DNA of 64,000 nt from Capillimicrobium parvum (lineage in GTDB: Bacteria; Actinomycetota; Thermoleophilia; Solirubrobacterales; Solirubrobacteraceae): positions 186,001 through 250,000 of the forward strand of contig NZ_CP087164.1 in the NCBI RefSeq assembly GCF_021172045.1, in the 5' to 3' direction. This document shows, piece after piece, positions 1 through 9,484 of this stretch. How positions within the stretch are numbered: the stretch's first letter is position 1; each line of letters opens with the position of its first letter. The notes below the pieces were generated by a model, which was not told where the DNA came from, searched no databases, and worked only from the letters and a program-made list of their open reading frames with translations. The position numbers and the translations under genes are program-made.

Positions 1-1
1 G

Positions 2-661
2 CTGGGCGCGTTGTCGATCTGGGCGAGCTTCGCGCTCGTCGTCAACGACGGCCAGACGGTGTCGGTCTTCAGCGCGCCCGCGTTCGGCCCGATCAAGGAC
101 TTCGTCAACCAGGACGTCGGGCCGTTTCCGATCCTGCTGATCTTCGACGCGATTCTCGTGCTCCTCGCCGGCGGTGTTCTGCGCTACACCGCCTTCGGCC
201 GCGCGCTGTTCGCGACGGGGTCCAACGAGGAGGCGGCGCGCCTGAACGGCATCAGCATCAACCGCATCCTGATCGCCGTCTACACGATCGGCGGCCTCGC
301 GGCCGCGCTCGCGTGCGTCGTTCAGGTCGGGCGTCTCACCGCGGCGTCGGCCACGGGCGATCCGACCCTCCTGCTGACGGTGCTCGCCGCCGTGCTCATC
401 GGGGGGACCAGCTTCACCGGCGGCGAGGGCGGCGTCCTCGGCACCGTCATCGGCGTGATCTTCCTCGGCGTCGTCCAGAACGGGCTCACGCTCAGCGGCG
501 TGTCGGCGTTCTGGCAGGGCACGGTCAGCGGCGTCATCCTGATCGCCGCCGTCGGGCTCGGCGTCCTGCGCGACCGCGGCATCAGCCTGCGCCAGCGACG
601 GGCCGCCAAGACCGCACCGGACGCATCGCACCTGGCGCCGCCGGCGCCACCGCCGGCATGA
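2..661 (+). CDS. ABC transporter permease, RbsC/BPD_transp_2 type (5' partial)
   Basis: The frame is open from base 2, so the true start lies before the window; about 219 codons are visible. The protein is membrane-spanning, with several hydrophobic stretches. It carries the cytoplasmic loop ATGSNEEAARLNGI and the GGTSFTGGEG turn seen in ribose/xylose-type importer permeases, and ends in a charged, proline-rich tail. It would form the channel of an importer whose binding protein may be the lipoprotein at 6699-7793. Its stop overlaps the next start (ATGA). The family is secure; the substrate is unknown and, given the oxidative neighbours, need not be a sugar. Confidence 0.9.
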   Translation: MGALSIWASFALVVNDGQTVSVFSAPAFGPIKDFVNQDVGPFPILLIFDAILVLLAGGVLRYTAFGRALFATGSNEEAARLNGISINRILIAVYTIGGLAAALACVVQVGRLTAASATGDPTLLLTVLAAVLIGGTSFTGGEGGVLGTVIGVIFLGVVQNGLTLSGVSAFWQGTVSGVILIAAVGLGVLRDRGISLRQRRAAKTAPDASHLAPPAPPPA

Positions 662-2166
662 CGGCGCCGGTCGCCGCGGCGCGCGGCGCATACGTCCCGT
701 CGGGGGACTACACGCTGATCATCGGCGGCGAGCCGGTGGCCACCGACGACGGCTTCGACGCGATCGATCCGAGCGTCGGCACGCCGTGGACCCGGCTGCC
801 GCAGGCCACCGAGGCGCACGTCGACGCGGCGGTCGCCGCCGCGACGCGGGCCTTCGCGACCTGGCGGCGCACGACCGCTTCGCACCGCCAGCGCGTGCTG
901 TGGGAGATGGCCGATCGCGTCGAGGCCGAGCCCGACCGCTGGGCGTCGCTGCTGGCCACCGAGAACGGCCGGCCGATCCGCGAGGCGTACGCCGCCGACG
1001 TCCCGACGTGCGCCGGCATCCTGCGCTACTTCTCCGGGCTGGCCCGCGACCACCGCGGCGACCAGATCCCGCTCGAGGACCCGGGCAGCCTGGCGTTCAC
1101 CGTACGGGAGCCGCTCGGCGTCATCGCCGCGCTGATCCCGTGGAACTCGCCGATCATCACGCTGGCCAACAAGGTCGGCCCCGCGCTCGCGGCCGGCAAC
1201 ACGCTGGTGATCAAGCCGTCGGAGTACGCGTCGGCGAGCGTCATCGAGTTCGTGCGCGCGGTCGAGGACCTCGTGCCGGCCGGCGTGCTGAACGTGGTGA
1301 CGGGCTTCGGGCCGAGCGTCGGCGCGGCGCTCGTGTCCCATCCCGGCGTCGCGAAGATCACCTTCACCGGCGGCAGCGCCACGGCGCGGCGGATCATGGC
1401 CGCGGCCGGCGGGGCGCTGACCCCGTCGATCATGGAGCTCGGCGGCAAGGGCGCGATGGTGGTCTGCGCCGACGCCGACCTCGACCTCGCCGTGGCGGAC
1501 GCCATGACCGGCATCTACATGGCCAACGGCGAGGTCTGCGTCGCCGCGTCGCGCCTGCTCGTGCACGAGTCGGTCCACGACGAGTTCGCCGAGCGCTTCG
1601 CCGCGCTGGCGCGAGGCATCGTCGTCGGCGACGCGCTCGATCCCGCCACGCAGTTCGGGCCGCTCGTCTCGGCGGCGCAGCTCGAGCGGGTGCGCGGCTG
1701 CATCGACGCAGCGGTCGCCCAGGGCGCCGTCGTGCGCACCGGCGGCGCTGCGCCCGAGCTGCCCGCGGCCCTGGACGGCGGCTTCTTCCTGGCCCCGACG
1801 CTGCTCGAGGACCCGGCCGGCGCGACGAGCGCCTCGCGCGAGGAGATCTTCGGGCCGGTCACGGTGCTCGAGCGCTTCGCGAGTGAGGACGCCGCCGTCG
1901 CCCGGGCCAACGAGGGGCCGTACGGGCTGGCCGCGGGCGTCTGGACCCGCGACCTGGCCCGCGCGCACCGCATCGCCGGCGCGCTCGAGGCGGGGATCGT
2001 GTGGGTGAACAAGTGGTTCGACCTGCCGGCGGGCGTGCCGATGGGCGGCATCGGCGACAGCGGCTTCGGGCGCGAGCTCAGCGCCGAGACCATGCTCGAG
2101 TACAGCGCGCCGAAGGCGATAAACATCGGCCTGGGCGACACCCGCCCGGCCCTCTGGGGGAGATGA
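658..2166 (+). CDS. NAD(P)-dependent aldehyde dehydrogenase
   Basis: A 502-residue cytoplasmic enzyme that would oxidise an aldehyde to a carboxylate. Full ALDH length, with the general-base Glu260 in ELGGKG, the nucleophile Cys294 in NGEVCVAASR and the cofactor-binding FTGGSATARR stretch. The ATG at 658 overlaps the permease stop (ATGA), and translation from it begins directly with the family N-terminus; the open frame continues upstream but only as antisense-like low-complexity sequence. It is a clear paralogue of the dehydrogenase at 5138-6640, with the same N-terminal pattern (PSGxYxLxIGG). It shares an operon with a permease, an SDR and another ALDH, which suggests stepwise alcohol-to-acid oxidation of one imported compound. 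Confidence 0.95.
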   Translation: MTAPVAAARGAYVPSGDYTLIIGGEPVATDDGFDAIDPSVGTPWTRLPQATEAHVDAAVAAATRAFATWRRTTASHRQRVLWEMADRVEAEPDRWASLLATENGRPIREAYAADVPTCAGILRYFSGLARDHRGDQIPLEDPGSLAFTVREPLGVIAALIPWNSPIITLANKVGPALAAGNTLVIKPSEYASASVIEFVRAVEDLVPAGVLNVVTGFGPSVGAALVSHPGVAKITFTGGSATARRIMAAAGGALTPSIMELGGKGAMVVCADADLDLAVADAMTGIYMANGEVCVAASRLLVHESVHDEFAERFAALARGIVVGDALDPATQFGPLVSAAQLERVRGCIDAAVAQGAVVRTGGAAPELPAALDGGFFLAPTLLEDPAGATSASREEIFGPVTVLERFASEDAAVARANEGPYGLAAGVWTRDLARAHRIAGALEAGIVWVNKWFDLPAGVPMGGIGDSGFGRELSAETMLEYSAPKAINIGLGDTRPALWGR

Positions 2167-3005
2167 ACCTGGCGATGGGCAGCGTGTCCTACGACTTCAC
2201 CGGCGACGTGGTGCTCATCACCGGCGCCGCCCGCGGCCTGGGCCGCGACTTCGCCCTGAGCTTCGCGCGCGCGGGCGCGCGCGTGGCGGTCAACGACCTC
2301 GCCGGCCGCGACCTCGGCGACGGCGTCCCGTACGAGACCGGCACGGCCGGCGACCTCGACAAGACGGTGGCCGACGCGCAGGCGCTCGGCGCCGAGGTGC
2401 TCGCGGTGCCCGGCGACGTGACCTCCGAGGCGCACGTGAGCGCCATGGTCGACGCGGTCGTCGAGCGCTTCGGCCGGCTCGACATCCTCGTCAACAACGC
2501 GGGCGTGCACTCCGGCGCCAAGGCGTGGGAGATGACCGAGGCGCAGTGGGACGCGGTCGTCGACGTCGACCTCAAGGCGCCGTGGCTGTGCTCCAAGCAC
2601 GCAGCGCGGCACATGGTCGGGCGCGAGGGAGGCGGCCGGATCATCACGATCTCCTCGACCTCCGGGCTCGTCGGGATTCCCGACCAGGTCAACTACCAGT
2701 CGGCCAAGCACGGCGTCATCGGGCAGATCCGGACGCTCGCGCTGGAGCTCGCGCCGCACGACGTGACCGTCAACGCGATCTGCCCGACCGTGGTGTCCTC
2801 GCCGATGCTCGACCACCTCGTCGAGACGGGCGCTGCGTACTTCCAGGAGGTCGCGCGGCTGTGCGGCGCGTCGACGGTGTTCCCCGGCCTGGACAACCTC
2901 GAGCCGGTCGACGTCTCGCACGCCGTGCAGTGGCTCGCCTCCGACGCGGCGCGCTACGTCACGGGCATCGCGCTCCCGGTCGACGGCGGGTTCACCTGCA
3001 AGTAG
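2163..3005 (+). CDS. Short-chain dehydrogenase/reductase (SDR)
   Basis: A 280-residue classical SDR. It has the Rossmann motif TGAARGLG near the N-terminus, the NNAG motif, and a Ser165-Tyr178-Lys182 catalytic triad (Y-x3-K, with Ser 13 residues before Tyr). It would oxidise or reduce a hydroxyl/carbonyl group with NAD(P). Start ATG 2163 overlaps the preceding stop; an in-frame ATG at 2175 is an alternative. Proteins of this length with an Asp-rich insert after the first strand are often annotated as 3-oxoacyl-ACP reductase or hydroxysteroid-type dehydrogenases, but the substrate cannot be read from sequence. Confidence 0.93.
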   Translation: MNLAMGSVSYDFTGDVVLITGAARGLGRDFALSFARAGARVAVNDLAGRDLGDGVPYETGTAGDLDKTVADAQALGAEVLAVPGDVTSEAHVSAMVDAVVERFGRLDILVNNAGVHSGAKAWEMTEAQWDAVVDVDLKAPWLCSKHAARHMVGREGGGRIITISSTSGLVGIPDQVNYQSAKHGVIGQIRTLALELAPHDVTVNAICPTVVSSPMLDHLVETGAAYFQEVARLCGASTVFPGLDNLEPVDVSHAVQWLASDAARYVTGIALPVDGGFTCK

Positions 3006-3120
3006 ACGGCGCACCGGTGGGCGCCCGTCGTCATGCTTAGCAGCGGGCCGGTACGCCGCCTTTGCTGATTATCGACCAGGCGGTGGGCCCAATCCGACAG
3101 GGCGTACGCCATGCATAAAT

Positions 3121-3145
3121 CTGCACACCACCCAGCTGCTATGTC
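3121..3145 (+). promoter_or_regulatory. Candidate operator copy A (CTGCAC-type motif)
   Basis: This 25-base stretch matches the sequence at 22120-22144 at 21 of 25 positions, including a GCTGC(C/T)ATGTC end. The core is CTGCACACCA. It overlaps the proposed start of the GMC oxidase. A shared regulator is inferred; no binding protein is identified. Confidence 0.35.
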
Positions 3146-5141
3146 TATTATCCTTCCCGAGGAGATGGAGATCACCACCCCAGCGCCCGACTCGGCGGCG
3201 GATCTGGACACCGCCGTGCTGACCGCCGTCTGCGACACCCTGCTTCCGTCGCTGCCGTCCGACGCGCCGGGGGCGCTGGGCGACTACCTGCGCCGCGGCG
3301 CGTCCGATCGTGGCATCCCGCAGGCCGTCGCGGCGGCGGTGCCGGGGCTCCCGCCGCACGTGTGCACGGCGGTCGCGGGCCTCGTCGCGCGCCTCGCGGC
3401 CGCCGGCTTCGCCGGCCTGCCGCTCGAGGAGCGCACTGCGCGCCTGCGCACCGCGGGTGACGAGGTGCCGCAGGGCCGCCTCGCGCTCAAGCAGCTGAAG
3501 GGCATGGTGTTCGGCCGGCTGTTCGGCTCGTTCGACGAGGACCTGCGCAACCCGGTCTGGGAGGCCGTCGGCTTCCCCGGACCCGTCTCTCCCGCTCCCT
3601 CGCCCGAGCAGGCGCCGAAGGTCATCCCGATCGAACCGGTCTCCGGCGAGCACGCCGTGCTCACCGCCGACGTGTGCATCGTCGGCTCGGGCGCAGGCGG
3701 CTCGGTCCTCGCCGCGCGGCTGGCGGAGGCCGGGCGCGACGTGCTCGTCCTCGAAGCCGGCCCGTACCGCAACGAGGCCGACTTCCGCCAGCTCGAGGCC
3801 GAAGGCGCCGAGATGTACCTGGGCGGCGGGCTGATGTGGTCGCACGACGGCGCGATGGGGCTACTCGCCGGCTCGACGCTCGGCGGCGGCACCGTCATCA
3901 ACTCGATGATCTCGCGCCCCGCGCCCGCGGAGGTCCTCGCGGACTGGGCGCGCGACGGCCTCGACGGCGTGGATGAGCCCGAGTTCCAGGCCTGCCTGGA
4001 GCGGGTCAACGAGCGCCTCAACGTCAACAGCGAGGCGACCCACTTCAACCGCAACGCCGAGGTCCTGATCGAGGGCCTGAGCGCGTGCGGACTGGACCAC
4101 CACCGCATGGCGCGCAACGCGTCGCTCGACGACGACCCGCGGATGTGCGGCTACTGCAACGCGGGCTGCCAGCAGGGCTGCAAGCGCTCGACGCTGCGCA
4201 CATACCTCGAGGACGCCGCCGCCGCGGGCGCCCGCTTCGTCGTCGACTGCTTCGCCGAGCGGGTCACCACCGCCGACGGCCGGGCGACCGGCGTCGACGC
4301 GGTCGTGACGAACCGCGAGACCGGCACGGTCACGCGGCTGCGCGTCGATGCGCCGGAGGTCGTGGTCGCCGCGGGCGGCATCGAGTCCCCGGCGCTGCTG
4401 CTGCGCTCCGGCATCGGCGGCGACGCGGTCGGAGCGAACCTGCGCCTGCACCCGAGCTACATGGTCAGCGGCGTCTACGACGAGCCGGTCGAGGCCTGGA
4501 ACGGCCAGGTCATCACGGTCATGTCGTTCGATTTCATGGACCTCGAGGGCGGCGGCGGGTTCTTCATCGCGCCGCTCGGCCTGAGCCCGGCGACGTGGGG
4601 CGGCCAGTCGCCGTGGACCGATGGTGCGGCCTCGCGCGAGCACTTCCGGAAGTTCCCGCACATCGCGGCCTGGCACGCGATCTCCCACGACCACGGCGCC
4701 GGGCGCGTCGTGCTCGGGCCCGACGATCGCGCGCTCGTGCAGTGGGGCCTGGAGGACGAGGTCGACCGCCGCGTCGCCGGCCTCGGGCACGTCGAGCTGG
4801 CCAAGCTGCACCGCGCCGCCGGGGCCAAGGAGGTCTTCACCTTCCACTTCACCGAGCGGCGCTGGCGCGAGGGCGAGGACTTCGAGGCGTTCCTCGACGA
4901 GTTGCGCGACGCGCCGGCCGAGGACGTCACCGCCTACTCGGCGCACCAGATGGGCGCGTGCCGGATGGGGGCCGACCGCCGGGTCGCGGTGGCCGACGGC
5001 CGGGGCGAGCTGCACGACGTCGCCGGCGTGTGGATCGGCGACGGCTCCGCGCTGCCGACCGCGCCGGGCGTGAACCCCATGATCACCATCATGGCGCTCG
5101 CCGAACGCACCGCCATCCGCATGCTGGAGGCGGCGTCGTGA
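3141..5141 (+). CDS. GMC-family FAD-dependent alcohol oxidase/dehydrogenase
   Basis: A flavoprotein of about 666 residues that would oxidise an alcohol to an aldehyde. An N-terminal helical region of about 170 residues precedes the FAD-binding GSGAGG fold (near residue 180). A Cys-rich loop, CGYCNAGCQQGCKRS (near 335), is as in long-chain alcohol oxidases. The C-terminal domain has HQMGACRMG (near 600) and GDGSALPTAPGVNPM (near 633). The start is uncertain: ATG 3141 is used, but ATG 3111 and ATG 3165 are in frame and none has a well-spaced ribosome site. The aldehyde product would suit the flanking dehydrogenases. Substrate class (long-chain, terpenoid or aromatic alcohol) is inference. Confidence 0.9.
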   Translation: MSIILPEEMEITTPAPDSAADLDTAVLTAVCDTLLPSLPSDAPGALGDYLRRGASDRGIPQAVAAAVPGLPPHVCTAVAGLVARLAAAGFAGLPLEERTARLRTAGDEVPQGRLALKQLKGMVFGRLFGSFDEDLRNPVWEAVGFPGPVSPAPSPEQAPKVIPIEPVSGEHAVLTADVCIVGSGAGGSVLAARLAEAGRDVLVLEAGPYRNEADFRQLEAEGAEMYLGGGLMWSHDGAMGLLAGSTLGGGTVINSMISRPAPAEVLADWARDGLDGVDEPEFQACLERVNERLNVNSEATHFNRNAEVLIEGLSACGLDHHRMARNASLDDDPRMCGYCNAGCQQGCKRSTLRTYLEDAAAAGARFVVDCFAERVTTADGRATGVDAVVTNRETGTVTRLRVDAPEVVVAAGGIESPALLLRSGIGGDAVGANLRLHPSYMVSGVYDEPVEAWNGQVITVMSFDFMDLEGGGGFFIAPLGLSPATWGGQSPWTDGAASREHFRKFPHIAAWHAISHDHGAGRVVLGPDDRALVQWGLEDEVDRRVAGLGHVELAKLHRAAGAKEVFTFHFTERRWREGEDFEAFLDELRDAPAEDVTAYSAHQMGACRMGADRRVAVADGRGELHDVAGVWIGDGSALPTAPGVNPMITIMALAERTAIRMLEAAS

Positions 5142-6640
5142 GCGCGGCTCCGGCAGCCTCCGAGGCGCCGTACGCGCCGAGCGGCGCGTACGGCCTGTTC
5201 ATCGGCGGCGACGAGTTCGCGGGCTCGGGCGAGTTCGCCGCGATCAACCCGAGCACCGGCACGCAGTGGGCGACGCTCGCGGAGGCGACCCCCGGCGAGG
5301 TCGACCGCGCGGTCGCGGCCGCGAAGGCGGCGTTCACCGGCTGGCGGCGCTCGACCCTCGAGCAGCGCCAGCAGGTGCTGCTCGCGCTCGCCGACGCGAT
5401 CGAGGCGACGCCCGACTGGCCGCGCCTGCTCGCCACGGAGAACGGGCGGCCGATCCGCGAGGCGCTCGGCGCCGACGTGCCGGTCGCCGCCGGGGTGCTG
5501 CGCTACTACGCCGGGATCGTCCGCACGCTGCACGGCGAGAACCTCGCCCCGTCGGACCCCGACATGCGCGTGTTCACCCAGCGCGAGGCGCTCGGCGTGA
5601 TCGCCGCGATCATCCCGTGGAACTCGCCGCTGATCTCCGCTGCGCTGAAGCTCGGCCCGGCGCTGGCGACCGGCAACACCGTGGTCCTCAAGCCGTCCGA
5701 GTTCGCCGCGGCGAGCGTCGTCGAGCTCGCGCGCCGCACCGCCGGCCTCCTGCCGCCCGGCGTCGTCAACGTCGTGACGGGGATGGGACCCGCGGCGGGC
5801 GCCGCGCTCGTCGCCCACCGCGACGTCGCGAAGATCTCGTTCACCGGCGGCGTCCAGACCGCCCGCCACATCGCCCGCGCCGCAGCCGAGCACCTCACGC
5901 CGGCCATCTTCGAGCTCGGCGGCAAGAGCGCGTTCGTCATCTGCCCCGACGCCGACCTCGACGCCGCCGTCCAGGACGCCCTCAGCGGCATCCTGGCCCA
6001 GAACGGCGAGGTCTGCTTCGCGGCGTCCCGGCTCTTCCTGCACGCCGGCATCCGCGACGACTTCCTCGAGCGGATGGCCGGCGCCGTCGCCGGTGTTCGT
6101 ATCGGCGACGCGCTCGACCCCGCCACCCAGGTCGGGCCGCTCGTGTCGGCCGGCCACCGGGAGCGGGTGCTCGGCTACGTCGAGCGGGCGCGCCAGGAAG
6201 GTGCGGACGTCATCGTCGGCGGACGCGAGCGGGTGCTCGAGCAGCCGCTGCGCGACGGGTTCTACATGGAGCCCGCGATCGTCGACGACCCCACGGGCCG
6301 CACGACGGCCGCGCGGGAGGAGATCTTCGGGCCGGTGGTGGTCGCCCAGTCGTGGACCGACGACGACGAGGTCGTCGCGCGGGCCAACGACAGCGACTAC
6401 GGGCTGGCGGCCGGGGTGTGGACGACCGATCTCGGTCGCGCGCACCGCATGGCCGATCGGCTCGAAGCGGGAACCGTCTGGGTGAACACCTGGTTCCAGG
6501 TGCCGCCCGGGCAGCCCCTCGGGGGCGTGAAGTCGAGCGGGCACGGGCGCGAGATGTGCGCCGAGACCCTGCTCGAGTACAGCAGTGCCAAGGCCGTGTC
6601 CATGCGACTGGACGCGACGAGACCACCGGCCTGGGCGTGA
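5138..6640 (+). CDS. NAD(P)-dependent aldehyde dehydrogenase (second copy)
   Basis: A 500-residue ALDH with catalytic Glu259 (FELGGKS) and Cys293 (NGEVCFAASR), and a C-terminal GGVKSSGHGRE pattern. Start GTG 5138 overlaps the GMC oxidase stop (GTGA), indicating translational coupling, so it probably removes the aldehyde made by that oxidase. It is paralogous to the enzyme at 658-2166, and the two bracket the SDR and GMC genes, suggesting a local duplication with divergence of substrate range. The very long open frame upstream of 5138 is a shadow of the GMC gene. Confidence 0.95.
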   Translation: MSAAPAASEAPYAPSGAYGLFIGGDEFAGSGEFAAINPSTGTQWATLAEATPGEVDRAVAAAKAAFTGWRRSTLEQRQQVLLALADAIEATPDWPRLLATENGRPIREALGADVPVAAGVLRYYAGIVRTLHGENLAPSDPDMRVFTQREALGVIAAIIPWNSPLISAALKLGPALATGNTVVLKPSEFAAASVVELARRTAGLLPPGVVNVVTGMGPAAGAALVAHRDVAKISFTGGVQTARHIARAAAEHLTPAIFELGGKSAFVICPDADLDAAVQDALSGILAQNGEVCFAASRLFLHAGIRDDFLERMAGAVAGVRIGDALDPATQVGPLVSAGHRERVLGYVERARQEGADVIVGGRERVLEQPLRDGFYMEPAIVDDPTGRTTAAREEIFGPVVVAQSWTDDDEVVARANDSDYGLAAGVWTTDLGRAHRMADRLEAGTVWVNTWFQVPPGQPLGGVKSSGHGREMCAETLLEYSSAKAVSMRLDATRPPAWA

Positions 6641-6698
6641 GGACCACGCGGGGCCCGATCAAGGGCGGCCGCGGAGACGACAACAGGAGGACGGCAGC

Positions 6699-7793
6699 AT
6701 GACAAGGTGGTTGGCATTGCCAGCAGTGCTTGCGGTGGCGTTGCTCGCAGGATGCGGCAGCGACAGCAGCAGCAGCACGAGCACCAGCGCGAGCACCGGC
6801 TCGGACACGGCGGCGAGCACCGCCGCGAGCACGACCAGCGCGGATTCGAGCGCTCCCCCCGACAAGGGCGGCAAGGGCGCGAAGGTCTCCTACATCAGCC
6901 CGGTCGCGGCGCAGCCCGGCCAGCAGGAGGTCAACCTCGGCCTGGAGATGGGCGCCAAGGAGCTCGGTTGGGAGACCAACGTCCTCGACGCGAACCTGTC
7001 GCCGGACAAGCAGGTGGCCAACGTCGACACGGCGATCACGCAGGGCCGCAACGCGATCACGTCGTGGACGCTCGATCCGGGCGCCGCGGCCGGCGCGTAC
7101 ACCCGCGCGATCGCGCAGGGCATCCCGGTCGTCGGCATGAACTCCGAGGGCGAGGGCGTCACCGCGACGGTGTGGTGGCAGTACAGCATCTGCGAGCCGG
7201 GCGGACCGAACGAGCAGGATGCGCAGTTCATCGCCAAGCAGCGGCCCGGCGGGAAGGTGATCGTCATGGGCGGGCCTCCGGCACCGTCGATCATCACGTC
7301 CGTGAAGTGCTTCACCGCGGCGGCCAAGAAGGCCGGCCTGGACGTCATCAACGAGACCGACAACACGTCGGACACGGCGGATGCCGCGCAGCGCCTGATG
7401 CAGGACCTGCTCACGAAGTACCCGGACGTCGACGCGGTCTGGAACTACAACGACCAGTCCGCGCTGGGCGACTCGGCGGCCATCACCGGCGCCGGCAAGA
7501 AGGTCGCCGACGCGACGAGCAAGGACGGCATCATCGTCATCGGTCACAACGGTGACAAGGACGCGATCACGGCCATCAAGGACGGCCGCCTGACCGGCAC
7601 CTGGGACCCGGACAACGTGGCCTCGGGCATGGCGGCGATCAAGCAGATGCAGACCGCGCTGGCGGGCGGGGCGGACAAGACGTATCCCCCGCTGACGGTG
7701 AAGTCGACGTTCTACAGCAGCGAGAACATCGACACGTTCAAGCCCGCCGCCGAGCGCAGCATGACGCTCGACACGATCCCGCTCGGGAACTGA
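6699..7793 (+). CDS. ABC-type substrate-binding lipoprotein (Peripla_BP_4 family)
   Basis: A 364-residue exported lipoprotein. A signal peptide ends in the lipobox LLAGC, so Cys should be lipidated and anchor the protein outside the membrane. A Ser/Thr/Ala-rich linker of about 40 residues follows, then a two-lobed ribose-binding-type domain. AGGAGG at 6685-6690 gives an ideal ribosome site and fixes the start. It is a close paralogue of the protein at 17070-18146, sharing LSPD(K/R)QV, the QDLLTKYPD block and a KCF(T)DAAK-like region. Neighbouring genes suggest capture of an oxidisable aromatic or terpenoid rather than a sugar (inference). Confidence 0.92.
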   Translation: MTRWLALPAVLAVALLAGCGSDSSSSTSTSASTGSDTAASTAASTTSADSSAPPDKGGKGAKVSYISPVAAQPGQQEVNLGLEMGAKELGWETNVLDANLSPDKQVANVDTAITQGRNAITSWTLDPGAAAGAYTRAIAQGIPVVGMNSEGEGVTATVWWQYSICEPGGPNEQDAQFIAKQRPGGKVIVMGGPPAPSIITSVKCFTAAAKKAGLDVINETDNTSDTADAAQRLMQDLLTKYPDVDAVWNYNDQSALGDSAAITGAGKKVADATSKDGIIVIGHNGDKDAITAIKDGRLTGTWDPDNVASGMAAIKQMQTALAGGADKTYPPLTVKSTFYSSENIDTFKPAAERSMTLDTIPLGN

Positions 7794-7800
7794 TCGGGCA

Positions 7801-9459
7801 GTGAGTCAGACCATCCGCAGCGCGGGTGGGCCGGACGCAAGCGGAGCGGCGGCCCTGGACGGGTCGCCGCTTCGCGGTCTCTGCGCCCGCGAGCAGACGC
7901 TGCCCGCGTTGCTCGAGCGCCAGGCCGCGCGCTACGGCGACAAGCCGCTCCTGCGCATCGGCGACCTGGAGCGCAGCTACGCCGGCGTCCGCGATGCCGC
8001 GGTCGCGACCGCGGGCCGGCTGCAGGCCGCCGGCCTGGAGCGCGGGGACCGCCTCGCGCTCATGTGCGAGAACCGCGTCGAGCTGCTCGACCTCATCCTC
8101 GGCGCCACGTGGATCGGCGCCGTCGCGGTCCCGCTGAACACGGCGCTGCGCGGCGAGCAGCTCGCGCACCAGCTGCGCAACTCCAGCGCGCGCGTGCTGG
8201 CGATGGACAGCGCCCTCGTCGAGGTCCTCGCGCACGCCGAGGGCATCGATGCCCTCGAGCAGGTGTGGGCCCTCGACGGCGTTCCGGCCGATGTCCCCAC
8301 CGGCCGCTTCACCGTCACCGAGGCGCCGTCCGGCGACGCCCCGGTGCCCGCCGCCGCGGTCGGCCCGGGGGAGACGGGCGCGATCCTCTACACGTCCGGG
8401 ACGACCGGCGCGTCGAAGGGCGTCTGCTGCCCGCACGCCCAGTTCTTCTGGTGGGGCGTGCTGGTGGGCGAGATGCTCGAGATCGGCGAGGACGACGTGC
8501 TCTACACGTGCCTGCCGCTGTTCCACACGAACGCGCTCAACGCGTTCGTCCAGGCGCTCGTGGCCGGGGCGACCTACGAGCTCGGCCCGCGCTTCTCGGC
8601 CTCGCGCTTCTGGGAGCAGATCGCCGCTTCGGGCGCGACCGTCACCTATCTGCTCGGGGCGATGATCAACATCCTCATGTCGCGCCCGCCGTCGGAGGCC
8701 GACCGTGCGCACACGGTGCGCACGGCGCTGGCGCCGGCGACGCCGGTCGCGCTGTTCGACGCGTTTCGCGAGCGCTTCGGTGTGCAGCTCGTCGAGGGCT
8801 ACGGGTCCACGGAGACGAACTGCGCGATCGGCGAGAGCTGGCGCAACCAGCGCCCGGGCTGGATGGGGCGCGTGCGCAACGGCTTCGACGCGCGGGTCGT
8901 CGACGCCGACGACGCCGAGGTGCCGCCCGGCGAGGCGGGCGAGCTCGTGCTCCGCCACGGGCCGCCGTTCGCGTTCGCCACCGGGTACTTCGCCATGGAC
9001 GACAAGACCGTGGAGTCGTGGCGCAACCTGTGGTTCCACACCGGCGACCGCGTCGTGCGCGACGAGGACGGCTGGTTCCGCTTCATGGACCGCCTCAAGG
9101 ACGCCATCCGCCGCCGCGGCGAGAACATCTCGTCGTTCGAGGTCGAGCAGGCGCTCCTCGACCACCCCTCGGTGGCCTCCGTGGCGGTGTTCCCGGTCGC
9201 GTCGGAACTGGCCGAGGACGAGGTCGCCGCGGCGATCGTGCTGCGCGAGGGCGCCGGCGCGGACCCCGTGGCGCTCATCCGCCACTGCGAGCCGCGCCTG
9301 GCCTACTTCGCCATCCCGCGCTACCTGAGCTTCGTCCAGGCGCTGCCGCTGACCGAGAACGGCAAGGTCCGCAAGGCCGTGCTGCGCGACGGCGGCATCA
9401 CCGCCGACATGTGGGACCGCGAGGCCGAGGGCGTCGAGGTGCGGCGGATCGGGCGCTGA
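7801..9459 (+). CDS. AMP-forming acyl-CoA synthetase/ligase
   Basis: A 552-residue ANL-superfamily enzyme: acid + ATP + CoA to acyl-CoA. The P-loop YTSGTTGASKG lies near residue 197, the adenylate motif GYGSTET near 332 and the hinge region DRLKDAIRRRGENIS near 430. The C-terminal catalytic Lys lies in LTENGKVRK. Start GTG 7801 lies 7 bases after the binding-protein stop. The overall pattern resembles crotonobetaine/carnitine-CoA ligase-like proteins, but substrate prediction from sequence is unreliable. It probably activates the acid formed by the upstream oxidase and dehydrogenases and closes the operon. Confidence 0.93.
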   Translation: MSQTIRSAGGPDASGAAALDGSPLRGLCAREQTLPALLERQAARYGDKPLLRIGDLERSYAGVRDAAVATAGRLQAAGLERGDRLALMCENRVELLDLILGATWIGAVAVPLNTALRGEQLAHQLRNSSARVLAMDSALVEVLAHAEGIDALEQVWALDGVPADVPTGRFTVTEAPSGDAPVPAAAVGPGETGAILYTSGTTGASKGVCCPHAQFFWWGVLVGEMLEIGEDDVLYTCLPLFHTNALNAFVQALVAGATYELGPRFSASRFWEQIAASGATVTYLLGAMINILMSRPPSEADRAHTVRTALAPATPVALFDAFRERFGVQLVEGYGSTETNCAIGESWRNQRPGWMGRVRNGFDARVVDADDAEVPPGEAGELVLRHGPPFAFATGYFAMDDKTVESWRNLWFHTGDRVVRDEDGWFRFMDRLKDAIRRRGENISSFEVEQALLDHPSVASVAVFPVASELAEDEVAAAIVLREGAGADPVALIRHCEPRLAYFAIPRYLSFVQALPLTENGKVRKAVLRDGGITADMWDREAEGVEVRRIGR

Positions 9460-9484
9460 GACCGGCCGTCGCGCCCGGCGGGGT